The translations under genes and the position numbers were made by a program. Positions 9,110 through 13,939 of a stretch of 13,939 nucleotides of DNA are shown here, in pieces (the stretch's first letter is position 1; each line of letters opens with the position of its first letter). The notes under the pieces are model-generated. The model made no database searches, was not told the DNA's origin, and worked only from the letters and a program-made list of their open reading frames with translations. Origin of the DNA: Treponema sp. Its GTDB lineage: Bacteria; Spirochaetota; Spirochaetia; Treponematales; Treponemataceae. The DNA lies in the NCBI GenBank assembly GCA_016292805.1, contig JAEDFM010000049.1:1-13939 (forward strand), given 5' to 3'.

Positions 9110-9144
9110 AAGGCTTCGGTGTAAACTGAAGCCTTTATTTTTTT
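9110..9144 (+). terminator. Rho-independent terminator after the binding-protein gene
   Basis: AAGGCTTCGGT (9110-9120) pairs with ACTGAAGCCTT (9125-9135) as an 11-bp stem with one G-T pair and a GTAA loop. The T-rich tract that follows has one interruption. It separates the binding-protein transcript from the DUF1850/permease genes. Confidence 0.9.
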
Positions 9145-9183
9145 AACCAGATAATATGATTTCTTAAAAAAGACGGATTGTCT

Positions 9184-9214
9184 TCTACAATATTTTGTTC
9201 ATTTATGGTATTAT
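9184..9214 (+). promoter_or_regulatory. Possible promoter giving a leaderless mRNA for the DUF1850 gene
   Basis: TATTAT (9209-9214) is a good -10 box and lies exactly six bases before the ATG at 9221, so transcription would start at or near the start codon. The best -35 candidate is TCTACA (9184-9189), with a long 19-base spacer. A small dyad, AAGAC/GTCTT (9170-9174 and 9180-9184), lies just upstream. No Shine-Dalgarno sequence precedes the ATG. The -10 box is convincing and the -35 is weak. Confidence 0.35.
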
Positions 9215-9220
9215 ATATGG

Positions 9221-9748
9221 ATGATTAAACGGGTATTGATTACATCTGTATGTGTATTTGCGATTTTATTTGGAATTGTGATGTTAACTGCACCTGTTAT
9301 TTCTGTTTTATCTATATCCAATAGAAAAACACAATCTCAAAGAATTTTTTATTCAATAAAAAATCTTGATGATTTTGTAATTTCTTATACTCATTCTGTA
9401 AATAAGGGTAGGGTACATGATTATTATTCTATTGATAATAATGGTGTTCTTATTTTGAATCAGACTGAGTTTGTTTCTTACGGTGCTGGTATTCCTGAAC
9501 CTGAAGAAACTCCAGGTGCAAGTTTTTCTGTAGAAGGAAATACTTATCTTATAAAAAACATAGATCGTAAACTTGAAAAACTTGTTATGGCAGTTGGTGT
9601 AACTGCTAATCATACTATCAGGTTTGATTTTGCTGGCAAGGAAATTGGTTCAGAAATTCCATTAAAGAATTTTTTTGAGCCTCAAACAAGTCTGGTGCTG
9701 AAAGTAAAAAAAGTTTCTATACTAGATTACATTTTTCATAAAATATAA
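9221..9748 (+). CDS. DUF1850 domain protein associated with a TAXI-TRAP transporter
   Basis: This 175-aa protein has one N-terminal hydrophobic segment (~4-30), acting as a signal anchor or uncleaved signal peptide, and a short exported domain. The domain carries the DUF1850 hallmarks ISYTHSVNKGRVHDYY (54-69) and TEFVSYGAGIPEPEETPGA (82-100), the latter a form of the family's T-x-F-x-S-x-G-A-G-x-P signature. DUF1850 genes are regularly found beside TAXI-type TRAP permeases, and here the gene lies just upstream of one. Their biochemical role is not established; an accessory role at the periplasmic face of the transporter is inference. The ATG at 9221 has no ribosome binding site. MIKRVLI is a normal start for a membrane segment, and the nearby ATGs at 9205 and 9217 are out of frame, so this start is kept. 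Confidence 0.85.
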   Translation: MIKRVLITSVCVFAILFGIVMLTAPVISVLSISNRKTQSQRIFYSIKNLDDFVISYTHSVNKGRVHDYYSIDNNGVLILNQTEFVSYGAGIPEPEETPGASFSVEGNTYLIKNIDRKLEKLVMAVGVTANHTIRFDFAGKEIGSEIPLKNFFEPQTSLVLKVKKVSILDYIFHKI

Positions 9749-9760
9749 AAATTAATAAAT

Positions 9761-9765
9761 GGAGG
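9761..9765 (+). promoter_or_regulatory. Ribosome binding site that fixes the permease start
   Basis: GGAGG sits five bases before the ATG at 9771. The earlier in-frame ATG at 9759 overlaps this ribosome binding site and has none of its own, so 9771 is the better start. Confidence 0.8.
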
Positions 9766-9770
9766 TCCTG

Positions 9771-11855
9771 ATGGACAACGACTTTGAAAATGAAGCCGCT
9801 GAATCAAGTGGTGCAATTGAACAGATTCTTCCTACTACTAATGAAGAAGAAATGAAAAATTTAATGAAGGATCTGGATAAAGAACAGGCTTATCGTGAAC
9901 ATCATTGCTGGAGACAATCTATTACTGTGGTAATCTCTGTAATCTTTGTTTTATTTCAGCTTTATGCCACACTTTCAGGTCATGTTACTGCCCAGGTATT
10001 GCGAGCAACTCATCTTGCTTTTGTACAGCTTCTTGCATTTTTGCTTTTCCCTGCAACAAAGAAAATGCCAAAAAATACTCTCCCTTGGTATGATGTTGTT
10101 CTTGGTTTAGTTGGTGCCGGCTGCTGGCTTTACATTGTTATTAATTTCCAGATGTATGCTCATGGTTTTGAAAATACTCTTGTTAGTCGTACTGGAAATA
10201 ATACAGTTCTTGATGTTGTAATTGGTATAATTGGAATTCTAATTCTTATAGAAAGCTGTCGTCGTATAGTTGGTCTTCCAATTATGATTATTGCTTCCAT
10301 TTTTATTGTTTATGCCTTTGTTGGTAAATATCTTCCAGGATTCCTTCATCACCGCGGTTATTCATTGCAGCGTGTTGTATGTCATCTTTTCTATAACACA
10401 GAAGGTATTATGGGCGTACCAATTGGTGCTTGTTCCACATTTATCTTCTTGTTTATTCTTTTTGGTGCATTACTTGAAAAAACAGGTATTGGTCAGTTTT
10501 TTATTGATGTTTGTAATGCTATTGCAGGTGGTGCCAGTGGTGGTCCTGCAAAAGTTGCTGTTCTTTCTTCTGCTTTACTTGGAACTGTATCTGGTTCCTC
10601 TGTTTCAAATACAGTAGGTTCTGGTTCCTTTACAATTCCAATGATGAAAAAGCTTGGTTATAAAGGGGAGTTTGCTGGTGCTGTTGAAGCTTCTGCTTCT
10701 ACAGGTGGACAGCTTATGCCTCCTATTATGGGTGCGGCTGCATTCCTTATGGCAGAAAGTCTTGGACTTCCTTATGTAACAATTGTAAAAGCCGCTATTA
10801 TTCCAGCAATTCTTTACTTTACAGGAATCTTTATTACAGTTCATCTTGAAGCTAAGAAACTTGGACTTAAAGGTCTTCCTCGCGAAGAACTTCCAAAATT
10901 CCTTCCATTATTCTTAAAGAAAGGGTATATGATTCTTCCTTTAATTGTAATCATTTTATTCCTTTGTATGGGTAAAACTGCAGTTTTTGCAGCTTTGATG
11001 GGTATTCTTGCATGTTTATTGATTGGAATTGGAGTTTCATTTGTTGATGTTGCAAAAGGAAGCAAACCTACTTTTGGAACAAAAGATATAATTGATGTAA
11101 TGTGTGCCGCTGCCCGCAATATCATTTCTGTAGCTATTGCCTGTGGTATGGCTGGAATTATTATTGGTATTGTAACTCTTACAGGTCTTGGTCTTAAGCT
11201 TGGAGCTGGTCTTGTAACTCTTGCTGGCGGCAAGCTTTTCCTTACTCTTGTATTTACTATGCTTGCATCTATTATTCTTGGTATGGGTGCTCCAACAACT
11301 GCTAATTATCTTATTACATCAACAATTACTGCTGGTGCAATTATTCAGCTTGGAGTTCAGCCATTAGCTGCACATATGTTTGCTTTCTACTTTGGTATTA
11401 TTGCTGATGTAACCCCTCCTGTTGCTCTTGCGGCAATTGCCGGGGCTGCTATTGCTAAGGCTAAGCCAATGAAGACTGCTGTTAATGCTACAAAACTTGC
11501 AATTGGAGCATTTATTATTCCATACATGTTTGTTTATAATTCGCAGATGCTTTTACTTGATGCACAATGGGGATCTGTAATTATGATTATTGTTTCTGCA
11601 TTAATAGGTATGTTTGGTATTAGCGTTTCTTTTGAAGGTTACGGTTTTAGAAATACTGGTATTTTCTATGGTACAAATAAAACTAAAGGTCTTGTTGCAA
11701 CTTTTGATGCTGTTGAACGCATTCTTTTTGCAATTGCAGGTCTTTTATGTGTAATACCAGAAACAAGAACAGATATTATTGGTATTTGTATGATGGCTGT
11801 ACTTGTTACATATCAGATTGTTGTTAGAATTATTCAAAATAAAAAAAATAAATAA
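9771..11855 (+). CDS. TRAP transporter permease, fused DctQ-DctM (4TM/12TM), TAXI class
   Basis: This is the membrane part of the transporter: the small (DctQ-like) and large (DctM-like) subunits fused in one 694-aa chain, the usual form in TAXI systems. It moves substrate across the inner membrane using an ion gradient. A cytosolic acidic leader (~1-46) precedes the DctQ-like helices (~50-185). The DctM-like domain follows, with the signature block GGASGGPAKVAVLSSALLGT (253-272), then SGSSVSNTVGSGSFTIPMMK (274-293) and ASTGGQLMPPIMGAAAFLMA (309-328). A second conserved half has ILGMGAPTTANYLITSTI (502-519) and IIADVTPPVALAAIAGAAIA (543-562). The last ~95 residues add more helices and a lysine-rich end. 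The start was moved from 9759 to 9771 because of the GGAGG at 9761-9765. The gene follows DUF1850 by 22 bases and is followed by the small membrane protein gene after 11 bases. Confidence 0.95.
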   Translation: MDNDFENEAAESSGAIEQILPTTNEEEMKNLMKDLDKEQAYREHHCWRQSITVVISVIFVLFQLYATLSGHVTAQVLRATHLAFVQLLAFLLFPATKKMPKNTLPWYDVVLGLVGAGCWLYIVINFQMYAHGFENTLVSRTGNNTVLDVVIGIIGILILIESCRRIVGLPIMIIASIFIVYAFVGKYLPGFLHHRGYSLQRVVCHLFYNTEGIMGVPIGACSTFIFLFILFGALLEKTGIGQFFIDVCNAIAGGASGGPAKVAVLSSALLGTVSGSSVSNTVGSGSFTIPMMKKLGYKGEFAGAVEASASTGGQLMPPIMGAAAFLMAESLGLPYVTIVKAAIIPAILYFTGIFITVHLEAKKLGLKGLPREELPKFLPLFLKKGYMILPLIVIILFLCMGKTAVFAALMGILACLLIGIGVSFVDVAKGSKPTFGTKDIIDVMCAAARNIISVAIACGMAGIIIGIVTLTGLGLKLGAGLVTLAGGKLFLTLVFTMLASIILGMGAPTTANYLITSTITAGAIIQLGVQPLAAHMFAFYFGIIADVTPPVALAAIAGAAIAKAKPMKTAVNATKLAIGAFIIPYMFVYNSQMLLLDAQWGSVIMIIVSALIGMFGISVSFEGYGFRNTGIFYGTNKTKGLVATFDAVERILFAIAGLLCVIPETRTDIIGICMMAVLVTYQIVVRIIQNKKNK

Positions 11856-11866
11856 AGAGGTATAAA

Positions 11867-12103
11867 ATGATTTCTATTATTCTTGGTATTGTATTTATTG
11901 CATTTTGTGTTTTTGCAGTTCTTCCAATGTGTCCACTTAACTGGGGTGCAGATGTAATTGCTTTCCTTAAAGGTATGGCTCCAGTTTTATCTGCATTTAT
12001 TGGTTTAATTTGCTTTTTCATTGGTGCGGCCGATATTAAAGATAAAAAAGAAGCTAAACAGGAAGCTAAGAAAGAAGCAGAATCTGCTGAAGAAAACAAG
12101 TAA
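11867..12103 (+). CDS. Small two-helix membrane protein at the end of the TRAP operon
   Basis: This 78-aa protein is not a family I can name. Residues ~2-20 and ~34-54 are strongly hydrophobic and would span the membrane twice. They are joined by a short loop (CPLNWGAD) with a Pro, a Cys and a Trp. The tail from ~57 is almost entirely Lys, Glu, Ala and Asp, probably a cytosolic helix or coiled coil. The start has a good AGAGG ribosome binding site (11856-11860), six bases before the ATG. The gene begins only 11 bases after the permease stop with no terminator between them, so it is almost certainly cotranscribed. It may be an accessory or assembly subunit of the transporter (inference from position only). 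Confidence 0.75.
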   Translation: MISIILGIVFIAFCVFAVLPMCPLNWGADVIAFLKGMAPVLSAFIGLICFFIGAADIKDKKEAKQEAKKEAESAEENK

Positions 12104-12108
12104 AGTTA

Positions 12109-12138
12109 TTGACCAACGGGGTTATAAAATTGTATTAT
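12109..12138 (+). promoter_or_regulatory. Predicted promoter of the rplM-rpsI operon
   Basis: TTGACC (12109-12114, five of six consensus positions) and TATTAT (12133-12138, five of six) are 18 bases apart. This is the best promoter in the window. Transcription would start near 12145, giving a leader of about 109 nt. The -35 box begins six bases after the stop codon of the small membrane protein gene. Confidence 0.6.
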
Positions 12139-12150
12139 ATTATACCCCGT
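12116..12150. repeat. Interrupted inverted repeat around the rplM -10 box
   Basis: ACGGGGT (12116-12122) plus ATAA (12124-12127) is complementary to TTATACCCCGT (12140-12150), giving 11 pairs with one unpaired T at 12123 and a 12-base centre. The arms flank the predicted -10 box. In DNA it could be an operator. In RNA reading through from the transporter operon it would fold into a hairpin. No T-tract follows, so it is not a standard terminator. Confidence 0.6.
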
Positions 12151-12151
12151 A

Positions 12152-12219
12152 TAACAATTTAGACTGCTCATCTGAATTGTTAGCGTTTTCAAAGTCAGAT
12201 GCAGAGATTTTCTAAACGC
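12152..12219 (+). ncRNA. Candidate structured leader of rplM-rpsI (tandem hairpins)
   Basis: Hairpin 1 pairs 12152-12163 with 12171-12182 (12 pairs, one G-U) around the loop CTGCTCA. Hairpin 2 begins on the very next base. It pairs 12183-12188 with 12214-12219 (GCGTTT/AAACGC), then has a 2x2 internal loop, then pairs 12191-12196 with 12206-12211 (one G-U), closing on the nine-base loop AGATGCAGA. The loops hold complementary CTGC (12164-12167) and GCAG (12201-12204). A competing pairing joins CATCTGA (12169-12175) to TCAGATG (12195-12201). The element starts close to the predicted transcription start and ends 34 bases before the rplM start codon. In E. coli the rplM-rpsI operon is autoregulated by L13, so an r-protein-sensing leader is plausible here. 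The structure is read by eye and not tested. Confidence 0.5.
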
Positions 12220-12253
12220 AGATAAACTTATTTTTATTTTTTAAGGTATTATC

Positions 12254-12682
12254 ATGGAAACAATTTTCGTTAAAGAATACGAACAGGCTCGCAAATGGTA
12301 CATTATTGATGCAGCCGGAAAACCAATGGGACGTGTAGCTGCAAAAGCTGCTTTAATCGCTCGTGGTAAGAACAAAGTAACTTATGCAAAGAACCAGTTA
12401 ATGGGTGATTTCGTAATCATCATCAACGCTGACAAAGCTGTTGTTACTGGTGGTAAAGAACAGAAAAAGATTTACTATCACCACACAGGTTTTGTAGGTG
12501 GACTTCGTGCAGCAACTTATGAAAAATTGCTGGAAAAACACCCAACACAGCCAATGCAGATTGCTGTAGAAGGAATGCTTCCTAATGGACGTCTTGGCCG
12601 CAAAATGGCTGCCAATGTTAAGATTTACGCTGGTGCTGAACATCCACATGCTGCTCAGAATCCACAGCCAATCGAACTTTAA
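12254..12682 (+). CDS. rplM: 50S ribosomal protein L13
   Basis: L13 is an early-assembling protein of the large ribosomal subunit that binds 23S rRNA. The 142-aa length is standard. Conserved features include WYIIDAAGKPMGRVAAKAA (15-33), GDFVIIINADKAVVTG (51-66), YYHHTGFVGGLR (74-85) and the MLPNGRLGRKM block (108-118), followed by the usual IYAGAEHPHAAQNP end. An AAGG ribosome binding site lies at 12243-12246. It is followed after 15 bases by rpsI, the standard L13-S9 gene pair. Expression may be controlled through the structured leader and the promoter upstream. Confidence 0.98.
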   Translation: METIFVKEYEQARKWYIIDAAGKPMGRVAAKAALIARGKNKVTYAKNQLMGDFVIIINADKAVVTGGKEQKKIYYHHTGFVGGLRAATYEKLLEKHPTQPMQIAVEGMLPNGRLGRKMAANVKIYAGAEHPHAAQNPQPIEL

Positions 12683-12697
12683 TTCAGGGGTTAAGAA

Positions 12698-13090
12698 ATG
12701 GTAAAAAATATTGCTATTGGTACAGGTAGAAGAAAGACTGCTGTTGCACGTGTTTTTGTACGTGACGGATCAGGAAAAATCGTTGTAAACGGTAAAGACG
12801 TAAAAGATTACTTCTGCACAGACGCTCAGGTTCAGACAGTAAATCAGCCACTTTTAGTTACTTCAATGGGTAACAAATATGATATCCTTATCAATGTTAC
12901 TGGTGGTGGATTAAACGGACAGGCAGCTGCTTGTTTACACGGAATCTCTCGTGCATTAGTACAGATTGATGAAGATGCTCGTACAGCTCTTAAAGCTAAC
13001 GGATACCTCACACGTGATTCACGTATGGTAGAACGTAAAAAGTACGGTCAGAAAGGTGCTCGTCGCCGCTTCCAGTTCTCAAAACGTTAG
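12698..13090 (+). CDS. rpsI: 30S ribosomal protein S9
   Basis: S9 is a small-subunit protein whose C-terminal tail reaches the P-site tRNA. The 130-aa length is typical. The start IGTGRRKTAVARVFVRDGSG (7-26), the central NVTGGGLNGQAAACLHGISR (66-85) and the basic tail ending RRRFQFSKR are all diagnostic, and the terminal Lys-Arg that contacts tRNA is intact. An AGGGG ribosome binding site (12686-12690) precedes the ATG. The gene is cotranscribed with rplM and ends at a strong terminator. Confidence 0.98.
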   Translation: MVKNIAIGTGRRKTAVARVFVRDGSGKIVVNGKDVKDYFCTDAQVQTVNQPLLVTSMGNKYDILINVTGGGLNGQAAACLHGISRALVQIDEDARTALKANGYLTRDSRMVERKKYGQKGARRRFQFSKR

Positions 13091-13121
13091 TTTTTGGGTA
13101 CTTACGGTACACACTTTATAC

Positions 13122-13153
13122 AAACGCGGTTGTTTTCAACCGCGTTTTTTTTT
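13122..13153 (+). terminator. Rho-independent terminator of rplM-rpsI
   Basis: AAACGCGGTTG (13122-13132) and CAACCGCGTTT (13137-13147) form a perfect 11-bp stem with a TTTT loop, followed by an unbroken T run to 13153. Its descending arm also carries the predicted -35 of recX. Confidence 0.95.
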
Positions 13154-13161
13154 ATTATATT
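13133..13161 (+). promoter_or_regulatory. Possible recX promoter embedded in the rpsI terminator
   Basis: TTTTCA (13133-13138) and TATATT (13156-13161) are 17 bases apart and match consensus at four and five positions. The -10 ends six bases before the recX ATG, so the transcript would begin at or near the start codon. The -35 lies in the loop and stem of the rpsI terminator. Confidence 0.4.
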
Positions 13162-13167
13162 TAACTT

Positions 13168-13797
13168 ATGATTATAAAATCCATTGCAGAAACATCTTAC
13201 TCTGGTATGTATAAGGTTGCTCCTACGGAAGGACCAGCTTTTTTTATTCGTAAAGAATATTTACCAGGCATTGATTTTGATGCTATAGATGTTGGCAGTG
13301 AATATAACGAAGAACAGACTGAAATATTTTTAGATGCAGGTTTAACCTGTGCTGTGGAATTAAAGGCTGTTACTTATTTAGCAAGAGCAGAGCAATCTCA
13401 TTTTGGATTAAGCCGTAAATTACGAGAAAAAGGGTATGACAAAACTATGGTGGAAGCTGCTCTTACATATTTAGAAGCAAGAAATTATTTAAGTGATGAA
13501 CGTTTTGCAAGAGCCTGGCTTCATGGTCGTAGACTTAATCATTATGAAGGAAGAACAAAGCTTTTAGCAGAACTGGCTAGCCGTGGTATAGATAAAGAAA
13601 CTTCAGCTGCAGCAGTTGAAGAATTTTTTTCAGAAAATGACGAATACGAAATTTGTTGTAAAGCTTATGAACGATTTATAAAACGAGGAAAAGAAGGGGA
13701 GAAATTAATTGCTGCAATGATGACAGCCGGCTTTTCTTATAAATTAATCAAAGAAATACAAGATGTAATTAGTCCGGAAGAAAAACCATGTCCATAA
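13168..13797 (+). CDS. recX: RecX-family regulatory protein
   Basis: RecX binds RecA and its filaments and usually inhibits recombinase activity, tuning recombinational repair and the SOS response. The 209-aa protein has a non-conserved N-terminus (~1-60) followed by the RecX three-helix repeats: AVTYLARAEQSHFGLSRKLR (67-86) with KGYDKTMVEAALTYLEARNY (88-107), then LSDERFARAWLHGRR (108-122) with EGRTKLLAELASRGI (127-141), and a final degenerate repeat (~160-200). The LSDERFARAW motif is the family's most recognisable feature. No Shine-Dalgarno sequence precedes the ATG, which suits a weakly or leaderless-translated regulator. recA is not in the window, so the gene is apparently unlinked from it here and sits after rpsI. 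Confidence 0.9.
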   Translation: MIIKSIAETSYSGMYKVAPTEGPAFFIRKEYLPGIDFDAIDVGSEYNEEQTEIFLDAGLTCAVELKAVTYLARAEQSHFGLSRKLREKGYDKTMVEAALTYLEARNYLSDERFARAWLHGRRLNHYEGRTKLLAELASRGIDKETSAAAVEEFFSENDEYEICCKAYERFIKRGKEGEKLIAAMMTAGFSYKLIKEIQDVISPEEKPCP

Positions 13798-13830
13798 GCG
13801 TCAAAAATTTCACCAGTGGAATAGAAAAGG

Positions 13831-13939
13831 TTGTATGTAAAAAAACAAGAATCATTTTATATTCCTATTATTTGTTGTTTATTTCTTGCAAATGATTCTG
13901 TAAGTCAGGAAACTTTGCTGCACAACCATTATAGATGCG
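13831..13939 (+). CDS. Possible start of an exported protein, cut by the right edge
   Basis: From the TTG at 13831 this frame is open to the end of the window. It reads like a secretion signal: a basic start (YVKKQE), a hydrophobic core (FYIPIICCLFL), then a small residue and a polar stretch (ANDSVSQETLLHNH). A TTG start with poor ribosome binding site spacing (GTGGA at 13816-13820) is a weakness. The competing frame from the ATG at 13788, which overlaps the end of recX, stops after 35 codons at 13893-13895. The family is unknown. The call depends on the next few hundred bases. Confidence 0.4.
   Translation, partial: MYVKKQESFYIPIICCLFLANDSVSQETLLHNHYRC

Noticed and set aside
9759..9770. Earlier in-frame ATG for the TRAP permease (adds MEVL).
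   Set aside because: It overlaps the GGAGG ribosome binding site that is correctly placed for the ATG at 9771 and has no site of its own.
10841..11233. Long reverse-strand ORFs under the permease, and others under the lipoprotein genes.
   Set aside because: They are antisense to genes with strong family signatures and have biased, low-complexity translations, so they are shadows of the real frames.
12116..12150. The hairpin here as a rho-independent terminator.
   Set aside because: No T-tract follows the stem, and it overlaps a strong promoter; it is reported as an inverted repeat instead.
12021..12215. A 64-codon + strand ORF crossing the end of the small membrane protein gene and the rplM leader.
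   Set aside because: It has no ribosome binding site, runs out of frame through a good gene and ends in the structured leader, so it is a chance ORF.
1..13939. CRISPR array, tRNA, insertion sequence or prophage genes.
   Set aside because: I saw no regularly spaced direct repeats, no tRNA cloverleaf, and no transposase, integrase or phage protein in any frame.

Overview
The window looks like a piece of a spirochaete chromosome, most likely a host-associated Treponema (inference). The base composition is AT-rich. Several lipoproteins carry the loose lipobox accepted by spirochaetes. Large surface lipoproteins built from InlB-type, Pmp-type and GLUG repeats sit beside a TAXI-type TRAP transporter. 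The species cannot be named from sequence reading alone. All genes are on the + strand and coding is dense.

Region 1 (1-8012) is a tightly packed four-gene surface operon. It starts with the end of a probable outer-membrane beta-barrel protein cut by the left edge. Three predicted lipoproteins of 466, 914 and 1092 aa follow. The junctions are a 4-base overlap, a 1-base overlap and a 1-base gap, so translation is probably coupled. The lipoproteins combine InlB/Listeria-Bacteroides-type repeats, Ig/cadherin-like sandwiches, a Pmp-like right-handed beta-helix and two GLUG solenoids. The 914 and 1092 aa proteins share an N-terminal design. No enzyme motif is visible, so adhesion or surface display is the most that can be inferred.

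Region 2 (8013-12103) encodes a TAXI-family TRAP transport system: a lipoprotein solute-binding protein with its own promoter and a strong terminator, a DUF1850 protein, a fused DctQ-DctM permease and a small two-helix membrane protein. The terminator behind the binding-protein gene probably makes it a separate, more abundant transcript than the membrane part.

Region 3 (12104-13167) is the ribosomal operon rplM-rpsI (L13-S9). Its promoter lies inside a large inverted repeat. Its leader of about 109 nt can fold into two abutting hairpins with complementary loops, and it also has a competing pairing. This candidate autoregulatory leader is the most interesting non-coding signal here. The operon ends at a perfect terminator.

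Region 4 (13168-13939) holds recX, possibly translated from a leaderless mRNA, and perhaps the start of an exported protein cut by the right edge.
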